A DNA stretch of 64,000 nucleotides from positions 122,953,896 to 123,017,895 of the forward strand of contig NC_056523.1 of assembly GCF_019175285.1 (NCBI RefSeq), read 5' to 3'. The notes under the pieces are model-generated. The model searched no databases. It saw only the letters and a list, made by a program, of their open reading frames with translations, and had not been told where the DNA came from. Positions within the stretch are counted from its first letter, which is position 1; every line of letters starts with the position of its first letter. Origin of the DNA: Sceloporus undulatus. Lineage: Eukaryota; Chordata; Lepidosauria; Squamata; Phrynosomatidae. The position numbers and the translations under genes are program-made. Shown here one piece after another: positions 22,401-35,000 of this stretch.

Positions 22401-22528
22401 TTTCTTTTCTTCTTTTGTAGGTTTTGACAAGTAAAGGAGATGCATGGGCCAAGTATATGGCTGAAGTGAAAAAATATAAAGCCCACCAGTGCAGTGATGA
22501 TGATAAAACTCGCCCTTTGGTGAAATAA
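16484..22528 (+). CDS. TRIR: TRIR (C19orf43), telomerase RNA component interacting RNase, 3 exons
   Basis: Small, mostly disordered nuclear protein described in mammals as an RNase acting on telomerase RNA. Coding exons: 16484-16744, 21299-21376 and 22421-22528 (87 + 26 + 35 codons plus TAA, 148 aa; human is 176 aa). All junctions are phase 0 with GTAAGG/CCCAG and GTAAGT/TGTAG splice sites. The N-terminus is Gly/Ser-rich and diverged. The conserved NVFANDGSFLELFKRRM block is at 31-47. From SFVGKRRGG through the basic KTGVVAKKQKTEDE to the C-terminal TSKGDAWAKYMAEVKKYKAHQ...TRPLVK the match to human is nearly complete. Intron 1 is 4.5 kb and holds the 88-bp array. Possible polyadenylation hexamers (AATAAA) lie at 23655 and 24650. 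Confidence 0.95.
17118..17340. repeat. Palindromic repeat family C ('tagtctaggaaa' type)
   Basis: Mirror-like sequence with 'cacttcctcagatacgcat...agtctaggaaagcc...gccagcttctttctttca' and a tail 'cacagactaacagggctat'. Related copies occur at 18160-18313 and 18480-18725. Confidence 0.55.
17380..17540 (-). repeat. LINE 3'-tail fragment with (AAT)n
   Basis: Antisense 'ttttatttatataccgccc...gagtggtttacaatagag' L2-like tail preceded by an (AAT)n run. It leads directly into the 88-bp tandem array, and the first diverged unit resembles its flank. Confidence 0.6.
17544..18165 (+). repeat. 88-bp minisatellite, about 7 units, in TRIR intron 1
   Basis: The marker 'gggccagcc' recurs with its final gcc starting at 17630, 17716, 17804, 17892, 17980, 18068 and 18156. 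The period is 86 once and then exactly 88 five times. Each unit carries 'ctccctcagaggccgaa', 'gatgacagttagggaggga' and a 'gtcttcaggc' block. Units differ by only a few bases, so the array is recent. The leftmost unit is diverged and looks like the founder sequence. Confidence 0.95.
18166..18313. repeat. Palindromic repeat family C, half copy
   Basis: The right half of the family at 18480-18725. Together with 17118-17340 it brackets the LINE tail and the 88-bp array, so these may have been inserted into or grown within one family C element. Confidence 0.5.
18480..18725. repeat. Palindromic repeat family C, complete
   Basis: Long inverted repeat: 'tagcacctttgagactcactgaaag...tagacttaagtctac' mirrored by 'gtagacttaaatctac...ctttcagtgagtctcaaagg'. 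It looks like a foldback MITE. Confidence 0.7.
18766..18966 (+). repeat. tRNA-derived SINE, 5'-truncated
   Basis: Starts inside the head ('ctctggagaccagggttcga'), then core and 'gaaacaatttgaaggcac' tail with A-rich end. Confidence 0.75.
20039..20128. repeat. Short foldback MITE ('aatcctatgca' ends)
   Basis: Begins 'gcacaatcctatgca' and ends 'tgcataggattgcagc', with 'agacttactttcaggtaag' inside. This is the foldback seen widely in squamates. It lies in TRIR intron 1. Confidence 0.6.
20369..20410 (+). repeat. 42-bp dispersed sequence, copy 1
   Basis: About 38 of 42 bases match 23386-23427 ('gcatatagcacc...tttgtgcccttaacccca'). This copy has no hairpin partner arm. Confidence 0.7.
20588..20815. 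repeat. Palindromic MITE family A
   Basis: A nearly complete copy: 'gtatccacattgctg...gacaccattttaactgccatg' mirrored by 'aagacagttaaagtggtgtc...tttatttctgcagtgtgg'. Confidence 0.75.
21700..21815. repeat. hAT-like foldback MITE ('ctccagatgttg' arms)
   Basis: 'cctccagatgttgtggaactgcaagttcc' is mirrored by 'gggaattgcacttcagcagcatctggagg'. It lies in TRIR intron 2. Confidence 0.6.
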
Positions 22529-24820
22529 CTTTCATCTCCAACCTGGACTGTTTCTGATGTACATAATTATTTAAAACATCAAAGGAGAATAGCTCTGCCC
22601 CACTGACTGAATGCTGCCATGGCAGCAAATGACTTGCCATACTTTTATATTTGGGAATTTAGAGCCTCCTTCACTGGTTCATTTGTTGTTTGCCTCTTCT
22701 TTCTTCTGAGAACTAAGAACTTTGACTTAGTTACAAGATTTTTTTTTAATTTGTAACCCCCAAATAGTGGAATTGGCCTGACATGTCTCCCTCAATCACC
22801 AGGCAATGTGTCTTGCTGGCAAATTTTTTAGCATTGAGCCTTTGCTTTACACCCCTGAAGATTCCGCCTTGGATAAGCTAGGAGCCTGCATCTTTGGAAA
22901 TACATTATCAGTTGATGTTTGAAGGAGAATTTAAAATGCTCACAACTAGCCAATCCACACTGCAGGCAGTAGTAACCCCAGAGCACTTTGTTATAATTAT
23001 CTGTCCATGATGAAAGATAAGCGGTGCTGGGCTTGTTGGTACGCTTAGTATCTTGCAGTTCCGTGACTGCATTTTTGCCCTTGCTCTTTTGTTCTTGCCC
23101 TGTTTTACTATATATTGCAGTGGGCTATGTGGTTTTGTCATTAATTGCAGTTGCTGCTGCTTAAGCTTGTTTCTGGCCTCCTGCTATGCATGCTCTAATC
23201 TCAAAGTGGAGATGATTTTGCCAACCTGCTAGCTAAGAAAGGAGAAGCTTGGTCTGCACCAAAACAAGTGCTATGTATTGGAGAGACTGACAAAAATTAC
23301 TACAAACATGCCCTGGGGTGAATAGAACTCCAGATAAGAACACAAAACACTTAGAATACACTAAGAACATAAAAAGGGAGTGGGTGCATATAGCACCCAC
23401 TCCCTTTTTGTGCCCTTAACCCCAAAAAGTCCCCTTTCTAGTCCTGAAATTTGTGGCCAAAGTTCTTGGGTTGTTAACCCCTAAAACTGGGGATCATAGT
23501 TTGGGAATATGTTTGTTGCATGCATGGGTCCTTCCTTCCTTCCTAAAAAGTATCTCCAATTTGATTCATCAGCTTCTACAAGATAGAGCTGAAATTTAAA
23601 CCCTCGTAAATGATGTAGATTCTGTCATGGAGAGCAACTAAGATTAACAACTTCAATAAAGGCCTCAGTACATTCTAAGCAGTTGGACTGAAGTAAAGAA
23701 CTGAAACTACTATTGAGATCATAGTCTAGTTTTTGGCAATTGATTTTTGTGCTGAAAAACAGTTTGGGCTCACACTGAAATCTTTTCCTATTTGTGCAAT
23801 CTCGCTTTAATGAGGTGAGCTATTTGAGTCAGGGAGAATACAGTTAAACTACCTGACTATAGAGCTGCACTAAATATGTGGTAGTTATATGAAATGATTT
23901 TTACACTGAAGGGAGACCTGCTGAGGTTCACTGTTACCATCTGGAAGGTTCCTAAATGGATATTAAATTTAAAAGTTTTATTGATCAGCATGTAGGCCAA
24001 ATCTTTATGTAACAATTCCTTCTTTCTGAAAGTTACCACTTTCTACAAATCAGAACAGCTTTAGTACTTATGTAGGATACTTGAGGTAGTGAAAACAGTG
24101 CTTTTTAATGTGCACTATTGCTGGGATTTCATCCAACTTGAGGTGTCTTCAGAACCTTCCTTTTGAATATCTGGGAAGTAGTATGCTGTGTCTGCAGTCA
24201 CATATTTATAAGAAAATATGGGAAAGGACTCTGTGTGTGTGTGTGTAAGTGTGAAGGTACGTGGGCTCTTCAGCAGAATTGGTAACCTTGGCCATTTGGG
24301 AAAACCTTTTGCATGTATAACTGTGTGCATGCAGGAGCCTATTTCTGCCATTCTTAATAAGTGCATGTTGAGGCTTAAGGAAATAATCACAGTTTTGCAC
24401 CTGTAGTGCATTCAATATGAGGTAATGTTTGAAGGACTCAGAATTGTCATATGAGATTGCTTGCCACTGAAAACCTGAAGCAGCTCAGAAGCTTTCAATC
24501 TTTCACGGTTATCTGGTTGCTAGCCTGCTATAAAGGGGCGGCAGTTTGCTGCTTTGTTCTGTATTTCATTAGGTTCCCTTCTTTATTGTTTTTGACCACC
24601 ACAGCCCAGCTTTGAGCACTGATAATTATTCTTAATACTAGCTTTTTAAAATAAAAATTTGTTGTGGATTTCTTTTGTCAGCCATCTCTTGTTTTCAGTA
24701 TGTTTCTTTAGAGTCTTACTGATGCCCATAAAGCTATTATGGAATTGTTCATTGTTCATAAATATTGCATCCAAAAATCATAGACAAGTATTTTTTCCCT
24801 TTATTTGTGGCAGGGCTGGG
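22529..24820. other. TRIR 3' UTR and intergenic DNA
   Basis: No further coding exon. The first part is presumably TRIR 3' UTR, with AATAAA candidates at 23655 and 24650. A hairpin lies at 23371-23409. Otherwise I see nothing I can name. Confidence 0.45.
23371..23409. repeat. Perfect 17-bp hairpin
   Basis: Arms 23371-23387 and 23393-23409 are exact reverse complements around a 5-base loop. The right arm belongs to the dispersed 42-bp sequence (23386-23427). The other copy, at 20369, lacks the left arm. Confidence 0.85.
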
Positions 24821-24824
24821 AATT

Positions 24825-24955
24825 ATGTAGTGCTCTAGAAGCTGTCGGACTGCCAATCCATGCATCCCAAACTTTGTACTGGCTAGACTGATGATACTTG
24901 AAGTTCAACAGCGTGAGGGCAACAGAATTCCCACCACTACTTTATGGTGTAAAGG
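24825..24955. repeat. hAT-like foldback MITE
   Basis: 'ggctgggaattatgtagtgctctagaa' is loosely mirrored by 'gttcaacagcgtgagggcaacagaattccc'. Old and decayed. Confidence 0.45.
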
Positions 24956-25099
24956 GAACTACTTCGCATGAAACATAGTGTTAATGTTTGCTTCTCATAG
25001 TCACATGTCTGTGTTACATCCATGGTTGCTTAAACAGAGCTATTTAAAATACAAGTTTCCTTTATTGTTTATGGGACAGGAGTTTGGAAGATAAATGAA

Positions 25100-25450
25100 G
25101 AAGAGCTGAAATGGAATCACATACTAAAAGATTATCTGTTAAGAGGTGATATGATAGCCCTGTTTAAATATTTGAAGGGAAGTCATATTGAGGAGGGGGC
25201 AAGCTTGTTTTTTGCGGCTCCGGAGAACAGCAAACTGCAGGGAAAGATTCCACCTCAGTATTAGTAGGAACTTCCTGACAGTAAGGGCTGTTCAGCAGTG
25301 GAACACACTTCTTCGGAGAGCGATGGAGTCTCCTTCCATGGAGATCTTTAAACACAGACTGGATGGCCGTCTGTCGGGGATGCTTTGAATGTGATTTCCT
25401 GCATGGCAGGGGGGTTGGACTGGATGGCCCTTGTGGTCTCTTCCAAATAT
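25100..25450 (+). mobile_element. CR1 LINE, 3' end
   Basis: Sense copy of the CR1 3' region: 'agaggtgatatgatagccc', 'aagattccacctcagtatt', 'ggaacttcctgacagtaagg', 'tggagatctttaaacacaga', then 'ggttggactggatggccctt'. It is 5'-truncated. The same region occurs antisense at 40930-41290. Confidence 0.85.
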
Positions 25451-28400
25451 GATTCTATTTTGGGTAATACATGGTAGTTATTGTCTCCCCTCTTTCTGTG
25501 CTTAATTTCTCTATCTCCATTTAGAATAATTACTCCAAAAACATGAATTGCAAGAGTGATCTGTATTCTTATTTTTCCAGCTATATTTGAACACACAAAT
25601 ATAGTTCCACTACTTCAGTTTAAACTGTGTCTCTGGTATGACTTGATTCAAGCAGGCAAGTGCATATCTACGCCTGCAAGTAGGAAAGGGACAATTTACT
25701 TATGATAGCAGCTAGAATATGAAAATATAGATCCTTTCACATGATTTAAACTCAGGCTTGGAATTATTCTTTTAAAACACAATGTAATATTTAAATATTT
25801 TTTGCAAGAAATGTGTTACTCATAACACATTATTGTACCCTTGTCAGTTTTGTGTTGCTCCTGTTCAAAGAGCCAACCGTTCTGAAAGCATTTCTGAGTA
25901 AACACTACCAGTCATGGGGGGATCCTCCCATTTAATAGCAATTGCCTTGTTTTGACTGAAAATTTTAAAATTAATTTTGAAAACCTAATTATTTCAAAAA
26001 TAGTGTCACAAAGAATTATGTTAGCACCTCACTTTCAAGTTCTGGTCAAACTGTTCATTCGTTTTTATTTTTCTAGATGTTCTTTCCAGAGCATATTCTC
26101 TCTTTTGCATTCTTTGTAAATTCCTTGTAATCTTTATACTAATTGGCAAGAGATTACCTCATGTTTTATGTACCTAAATAGCTTTATGTTTTACATATGA
26201 AGCTGTCCTAAACTGTCAGGCCAATGACTTCTCCAGTGTATTACTTTTTTTATTGCAAGAGAGTTTAGGTAAGAGATCTTTATCAGAATCTGCTGTTTTT
26301 GACCAGAGATGCCTGGGATTTGTCTACCTGTTCCCCCTGTCTAGCTTTTATATTCTCCCCACTTTCCTGTCCTGTATCAGTAAGCAAAAGAGCTAGAAAT
26401 GACTGTATGTAGTTGGTACCAACAGAGGCCATGTGATTGTACGGAAGAATTTCATCACTTAGTTTGGGTGACTGAATTACCAGAGGGGGGAAAAATGTAA
26501 TTTCCAGCAAGCATCTTTGATATTGGGCACTAAGCTGGGCCTGCAAAGAAAGAACACTTAATAACATTCTGCGAAATTGTCTTTGCAGTTTCCTCTTATT
26601 CTCCCCATAACATGGGTGGCCATTGTACCTGTAGAGACACACCCTCTAGCTTCTTCCATACTTTCAGAGAATTTGATCAAAGCTCCAGGAGGAGAATGAG
26701 GAGTATAGTTGGAGGGCAGTAAGGCGAAACACAGTAAGGTATTTCCTATCCTTGAGGACAGCCATCTTAAGCAATACATTGTGACCTATGCCTACATTCT
26801 TATGTTATATTTTGTGGCTACTTTGATCAAGAGTCTTTGTCTATATGATGCACACAGCTAAGACTATTTTCAGGGAGAGAACAGACATTTGAAAACTCAG
26901 GGATCTGTACTAAAGTCTTTATCTCAATGCTCATCAAACCCCGAACAGTTTCTGTAGCTTTATTTCAAAGGCAGGACTTGGGCACATAGCATGTCCGTTG
27001 GATTCGTCAGTCACTGCAAGCTGGAAATAAGGGAAGCTTTGGAGTTGGCCCAATAAAGGTATCACTGGTTGCAAATTTTGTATTTTGTTGGATAATGAAA
27101 ATGAAGAGGGGAAAAAATATCTGAACTCATTTTTTGAGGCTGGCCTTGCCACTGCTATTATTCAACCCCTAGCAATTCCCCCCAAGAAAGGGATAGAGAA
27201 AATGTGGTCCATGGGTTGCATGTAACCCTCCTATGTCCCCATCTTTTCTCTTTGTTGAAAAAAGCCCTTCTTCTCTAAATCATGATGTGGGTGCCCCACA
27301 TGCTCCCAAGAGCATGATAGGCATTCTTGAGTCAAAAGAAATGAAGGATGGGTTCCAGAGGATGGCTTGAAGTTTTGGCACAGAATCTCATTACTCTAAA
27401 ATTATCCGTAACTTGACTAGTTTTGACTAGCCCTTAATTCTGACTCTTGATAAGAAATTATCCCCTATTTCAACTTTGGATTACAAAAACAAAAACCAGA
27501 ATAGCTGATGTTGACAAGTAGTAGTTTCCTTGGCAGGTTCTGCTCACATTTATTTCAGTTGAAACGTTGATGGAAGGGAACTGAGCAGTTGCCTTATCCC
27601 ACATACATAGTCCAAAGGACTGTAGGCAATTATTTTATTTCCATTTGAATGCAATGTACATTAGTTTTCCTCTCAAGTGCTAGATCCTTGTTAAGGACAA
27701 TACATAATCAGAAAAGCACTTTCACGCTTCTCCACTTGCAAGGCAATAAACAGAGCATGACTAAGAAGCTTTTCCAAATAGTGGGCTAGCTGCATGGCAC
27801 TAATTAATAGACTGCACTAGCAGTTTCCTATGGGACAAGTCTTCACTTGAAGTGGTGTAAGGCGAACAGAAGAAACAGATAACAAGCAAAATTCCTTCAC
27901 CCTTTTTAAAAGTGTACTCATACGCTTTTACCCACAGTCTATAGAATGGGTGTTTACTGTATTGAATAAACAACTTTCTATTAAAAATTGTTATTTACAA
28001 GATACTTGCCCATCTCACGTTATAAGCATGCCAAGAAATCTAAGTGTCAATAGTGTGGTTGTGAAGAGTCACCAAGAGAAAAGGCTGGTGAGAGACTTCC
28101 CTCAAAATCCACTTAACTGCAGTCAAATGATAATTGTGAGTGGAAAAACATTCTGTTCCCTCTAACTCTCATCTATTCATGTGACCAGATAAAACATACT
28201 GATGCTGTGGATTGATATAAACTTGAGTATGTTAGCAGGGAATCTGCTTGTGCCATAAAGTCTTCAGAAGTGCCATGCTGCATCTCAGAATGGATAAAAA
28301 TTCCCCTCCTAATTGAGAAAAAAAAAACTTTAAAAGCAGAAGAGAGCAAGGGAAGAGTCTCCTTCACTCTCAGCTGAAACACCAACCTTTAAACAGAAGC

Positions 28401-29099
28401 ACTCTGCCTCTGAAGCTACAGGATCAAATCAGCCTCCTGTCACAGCAATGTCCCTGTCCCATGCTACCCCACAAAGGAAGGCGATAGGCTGGTTTCCTCC
28501 ACTTCAACATGGCTCCAACTGGGGGGAAATCCTCCCATAATGGTCAAGATCTAAACAAAGCTGCTGCCTTATTTCAGTGAAGCACTACTCTCTTTGTAGG
28601 GTGAAAGGGAGAAGGCTGAAAAGAAACATCCAAACATTACCAACTTTTAACTCCCCACCCTATTCTGCCACAACTCCCTTTAGACTTAAAGGTCCGAGAT
28701 GTTTCCTATGAGAGTCAAGTTTTCATCACTGGTAGCAGGGGTAATAGTTTAAAAGTCCCATGCAGTACCCTAGGAAAAATGTACTTGCAGATTCAGTATG
28801 TGGCAGGGGAATAGCTTCAAACAGCAATCTTCTTTTTTAAAAAAATATGGGTGGAATGGAAGGACAGCTCCAGCCTTGCCATCCTCCCCCTGCATACAAT
28901 GCTCAAATATGACACATCAGCCTTTATTACAGTCAGCGAACCTGAATGGCTGTGTGTTATCCTTGGGGCTGGGAGCAGGTTCTATGCCATATGATTCTTT
29001 GGTGTATCCCAGAAGTGTGCAAATAATAGCATGCTGCTTCTCAGCCCCCCACACAACCGCTTCCTGGAAGCATTAACAAGAGCAGGGCACACAGCCACC
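25451..29099. other. Intergenic DNA between convergent TRIR and RNF11B-like genes
   Basis: No exon recognised on either strand. The right part is probably the RNF11B-like 3' UTR; a candidate AATAAA on the minus strand is at 28923-28928. The open frames here have no family resemblance. Confidence 0.45.
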
Positions 29100-32000
29100 T
29101 CAGTTAGTCTCATAGGAGGACAGTAGAGCTGCATCAACTGGCTCCATGCAAGAGGGACAAGTGAATGATCGCATCAGCCAGTCGTCAATGCAGTGTACAT
29201 GGTAGATGTGCAGGCAGGGCAGGAACCGGATGGGATCTCCATATACAAAATCCAGCATGCAGATCACACACCTGGAGTGCGGAGGAGGAAAAAAAAATGG
29301 GCTCGTTAGTATAAAGACCCCAAGATGGCTTTAACACATCCCCCTCACATTTCATGCATTCTATGGCAAGTTCAGCTATGCAATTGAAGAATAAGCCATG
29401 CACCATCTTACCCTACATTTCTCTCAAACAATGCTACAGGCCCCAGTATTTCTTGGTTGAGCGCAGTTTATATGACATCCAAATGATGTCCCAATGTAGC
29501 AGCATCACAGGGCTATACTCCCTTCTGTTAAGTTTGCCAGTCTGTTCCTAGGGTATACCATTCTACCCCTGCTCTAACTACAGTTGCCCCTCCTAACTCA
29601 TGGGTCTGAGATCCGGGACCTTGAATATCAGCGGAGGGACGACCTCCAATATTTTCAATGCTGTGCGCACCCTGGGGCACACCCTATTCAATCCTATGGG
29701 GCTTGAGTATGCGTGAGCCTCCGTTTTTTAGAGGGGGCGGAACAGATCCCCCGCAAAAATAAAGGGCTGACTATATTTCCCCCCAACAGTCATAATTCTT
29801 TGCCCACTGAATATTTACGGTCCTCACTAGATTTTTCTCTCAACCAAGTGTAATTGTTTTTAACCTTGAGATTTCTACAAGTCTGATATTTAGCTCTTGT
29901 TTTGGGCATGTTGTTTGGGCTACAGGAGGAATCAAACAAAAAATGAGTTTGCTTCGCTGAGTTGGGGAACCTGTGGCCCTCCATATGTTAGGACTACAGT
30001 TTCCATTGATCCTAGCAAATGGCTGCTGGATGGAGCTGATGGGATTTGGAAATCCAACAACATCCAGATAACCACAAGTTCCCCAGAGTAGGTTGGGAGC
30101 AGGCAATGTGGTGCCCATGGATGAACTATGTTGCCTACTGCAAAATGTTACACTGATAACTCACAGTTTTAAACTTTAAAAAAAAGGAATATCTGGGAGC
30201 ATCTCACAGAAAAATGCTGACCTTCAGCATACCCCTGGGCAACACGTGCATTCATTCACAGGAAAGCAAGCATAGCCGCTGTTTGAGGCCAATCCTTCAC
30301 TATGAAGTTTTCCTAGCTGCTTGGGAAAAATAAGGAAAGAGTATGGATTCTGTTGCTGCCTGCTAGAAGCAGGAGGGAATAAGTGTGTGTGTGTACGCAT
30401 GAGAGAGGAAGAAAACACACACCGGAGTGGAACCAACCCCCCCCCCCCCCAAGAGAGAAAAGAAAGTGAGGAAGTGAGAAGTTGGTGACTCAAATGTGTA
30501 GCAGAAAAAACAGAGGGCTTGGTGCAGGAATGTAAACCAATACTGGGGGAAAGAAAGAGAAACAGAGGCTTGGAGGGTTCTTCAGAGTAAGAGAAAGGGA
30601 CAGGAAATCCTGTGGGTTTTCCTGATGGAGGAAATAAAAAATAGGGAGTTCATGTACATACAGAGAAATTGACTGGATCTTGGGGGCTGAGTGTGGGGAT
30701 TCTAAATGAGAAACCTGTGGGTTCAAACAAATGGGTTTGTGTTTCAAGCTGTACCTCTGCCATGTATTCAGATTCTTAGGCAAGCTACATTTTCTTAGCC
30801 TCATCACACTACCTCTTTCTGAAACATGAATGAGCATGAATGGGAAGAAGAGATCATGGATTCAGAAGTGCACCTCCATCTCACTAGGTGACTAGGCCTG
30901 CATTGGAGGACGCCCAGTTATTTTGCCTAAGACTGCTGACATAAAACAACCTGGGCTTATTTATTTCCTTCCTATATGTTTTGGTTGAACAAATGAGCAA
31001 AATCTAATTCTTGAGGCTAAGAAATGCAGAATGCAAGCCTGCTGAGGGTATCTAGAATTTGTGCACGCTTAGGTCTTTTAGAAGTGCCCTTCCAGCTTTC
31101 CTGAGATCCTAGTTTGCTCTATAGCAACTTTACTCATTTCCAGCTTTTAAGGCAATTTTCTATCCTTTTCTTAAAGTACTCACTACAGTAATTCAAGAAT
31201 TCTGCACCTTTAACTTCAAGAAGGCACACACTGCATCTGGAAAATAATTCTACATGATTCCCACCCCGTTTTATAATATAGCATAGGATACACAAATACA
31301 GTTGCCCCTCCATTTTCATAAACTTTAAATTCGCATCCCTCACCCATTTGCTGGCAGCAAACAGAAGGGGACAAAATGGGATGTTGCCCGCGAGCAACAT
31401 ATCAGCATTTTCCATTTTCACAGGGGGTCTGGAATGGATCCCCATGAAAACGGAGGGGCGACTGTACAAGTAAAACATAAATTACTTTTTGAATGTCTTA
31501 GCCTGTACAAGCTAGTACAGTGCCTTAGAACAAAGGTGATTTTTTTTCATTAGGGTAGAAAGTACCATAGGTTTTGTGACAGGAGTGATTCAGCGCAATA
31601 TACTTCTGTTATATTTTTAAAGCAAATTTGCTGCTCATCAAGTCAATGAAATACAAGGGCTATTTATGCATCCACTAGCTAATAATTATTTTGGGGGGAG
31701 GGGGGTTGCAGGACTTAACCTGAGCTAACAAGATAAATACAGAGCATTGCATGGAGAAAACATACTCTTTGATTTTCTTTTCTGATGGCTCCGAGCCTGG
31801 ATCAAAGATTCCTTTGGGAAGATGTTGAATTAGCCCAATCCTCTGAGCTATACGGATCTGTTCCTCCTCAGTAAGCTGGGTAGCAAGACGTGCCTGGCTG
31901 GGTGTTGGGTGATACACAGGAATAGGTGCATGTTCCTGGAAAGTCAGAAAAGCAACTAGATGAGTTTATGGTAGTGTCATAATCAGCCAGTAATCAAATG

Positions 32001-35000
32001 GTGTTATTCACAAATAGTAATCTAGTAAATGATCTACAAATTCAACCTATTTCTTCAAATGTGACAAGTGAAGCCATCTTTAAACACCCTATATTTACAT
32101 GTAAACAAATAATTAACATTTGAGTATATGCAGAACTGAAATGGCCAGATAACATCAGTGTGTATTTGAGAGGGGTTAAATCATAGTACTATATGTTTTT
32201 GATTGGCATTTGAAGCTTTTCCAGAAGATTCAGCCAGCCTATACTCATCAAGAAGAATGTGATCTGCACATGCTTTATAAGCTTGTTCATTTTCTACATG
32301 CTCAGGTTTTAGGATCCTTGAAAGACCAATTTACTCAAGTTTCCCACCCACACCCCACTCTGAGAGTATAGCTAAAATACTGGGTTGAGAGGTAGTTCAG
32401 TAATATATAGTGTTGGCACACAGATATTACAGTTCCTTCACACACCACTATGTCTTTCTCCCCTGTGTTCATTCTTGGTCTCTAGTGGCTAGCGATACTA
32501 AAGAGCTATACAATACTGACTGAAACCAAGAGCTTCCCGAGATCAACATTTTGTCTGCAAATGGCCAGCCAAAAGCTGCAAGATGTTCAACAGCAAAGCA
32601 TGATAGTGACATAATCTTCCTATTTTTGTTATCTATCACCTGACATTCTGTGGGTATGCTGCTTCTGAATAGGCAGTTGCCACCAAAAGCTACCTTCATG
32701 TGTATATCTAACCTTTTAAAAATAACAAAAAAAACCCCCCTCTGCTATTGGGCTTCATGACATGCTGTAGTGATTAATTACATATACTTTCTTTTTATTT
32801 AACTAATATGTCACTTATCAGTTTCAGCAGCAAATCTGAGATTTTTAATGGTTACTGTGAATAATTCACTCAGTCTTTTGGTAAGGTCCACTCTGGTACT
32901 TTGAGAAGGATGAAAATCTATTGTTTCATTCCATTCCTTTGCTCTTTGTATAAATGAAACACTGTTTGCATTGCTCATCCCTTCCTTAAAGTTGCAATTA
33001 AGGCTACAGTGGTGCCCAGCTCCTTTACTTTAGTCTTTCCAGCTTCTTCTTCCTTCACAGATTGGCCTCTTCATTTTGAAGAATGCTGCCCTTCAAGTAA
33101 GGCAACATGCAGGAGAAACATAAAATTGCTCCAAAACAAGTCTCAGATATCATAAAAAGCAAAGCTCAGAGGTACAGGGGATGACTGTTTGAAGCATGAG
33201 GCCAAACTATCATGTGTGTCCTAGGACATTTGTTTGACAAAGACGGTAGCATATCAGAACTTTACTCAGCCTCTTTAGATATCACAGGCTGGTGTCAGTC
33301 TTCTGCACATTCAATAGGAAGGGTACAAGAGCATCAGACACTAAGAGAAAACATACAGCCTAAGCCATATGAGGCGGGACATAGAACCTTGCCTCCTTCA
33401 CAAACATTTCCCAGAGTGATCTGCACTACAGTTTCTTTCTGTCCAACTTCATTTTTGAAGCTACAGTCCCATCCAGTTTCTCAGATTTTGTGCTTTCACT
33501 TTATCTATCCAGCCAAGCAGGGCTAGAGAAGCATCTCTGATCATGGAAATGCTATGCCCACTTCCTCGTAGGCATCTGAAATGGCTTTATTATATTTGAA
33601 TCATGCCCTTTATCCTTACAATCAGTGAAACTGACTGAGGCTTGTTTGACATTGTCTAGTGTGAGAGCCATTCCTACCAGTGTACTTTTGATAAGGACTG
33701 CAAGTGATCTGGACTCCTGACAAATGTATTCATGTATTTTCAAGCCTGTTATAATACTCACACATTACATTTTTAATTGTGCCCTAAGAGCAGCTTGGAT
33801 ATATCGCTTCCAACTCCTGCTCCCCGCCCAAAACTGTAGGTAAAGCAATTCACAGCAGAGGGAGCATTGAGATTTTAGGGTGTTTCCAACTAGACTAATA
33901 AATGCAATTGCTCTCTCTCAAATACAGAACAAACCAGGGGTCCAAGCCCTGTTCTCTTTTGTTTCTAACCCGGCTGTATGTCCTCCCTGCCCCCATCTGC
34001 TTTCTTACCACAACTGATCTGTTCAGGGGGAAAGAATGGCATGTGCGCAGTGTCTTTTCATGGGTAGTACAAGTGGCCCTTGCTCTTAGAAAGCACCTTG
34101 CCAACTTTCTGTTTCCCAGACAGACCTTTGAAATCAGGCTGCCTCTGCCTCAGGTGGCCTGGGCTGCATCCACACTGCAGAAATGGTCCAGTTTGACACC
34201 ACTTTAGCCTCCGCGCCTCAGTGCTATGGAATTCTGGGAACGGTAGTTTGTCGTGCCAGAGCAAAGTGCCACAACAAACTACCGTTGCCCAAAATCCATA
34301 GCACTGAGGCGTGGAGGCTAAAGTGGTGTCAAACTGGACTATTTCTGCCGTGTGGATGCAGCCCTACAGTTCCAAGTCCTTTCTTTCCAATGTCCACCAC
34401 AAGCTCAGCTCTAAATGCTCAGAGGCAATGCCTTGGCAAGGGGCAAGGGACTGGCCCTCCGCCTCCTCAGGCCCTCCCTTCTTTCCTTCCTAGCCCATTT
34501 TCCTGCAGAGGAGGAGCAAGGAAGGCTGCCTGGGGAAGAAGGAGCCCCTTGTCTGAGACCCCCCCCCAATCAAATAAATAAAGATGGCAGGGCCCAGGGG
34601 CAAAAGGGAACGCCTCTCCTGGAAGCACTCTGCCTCTTTAACTCTTTCTCTTTGCCTGGCTCAAGGCTATGGGATTCTGGGAGCTGGAGCTCCGCTCTGG
34701 GCCCCGCAACATACTCCAACTCCCAGAATTCCATAGCCTTGAGCCAGGGCAGTTAAAATGATGCCAAACCGGGTTATTTCCCCAGTGTGGATGCAACCAT
34801 AGAATCACAGAGGTGGAGGAGACCCCAAGAAGGGCCACCCATGCCTTGCCATGCAGGAACTCTCAATCAAAGCCCCCCTGGGACAGAAGGCCATCCCCGG
34901 CGGACCTGACCCTCCTGGGCCTGACTCAGGTACCTGGTAGGGGGGCGGCAGGGCCGAGGCGGGCGGCGGCGGCGGCGGCTGAGGGGTGGGCTCCCCAGGC

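Noticed and set aside
22272-22640. 122-aa minus-strand open frame over TRIR exon 3
   Set aside because: Antisense shadow of the TRIR last exon and 3' UTR with no family resemblance.
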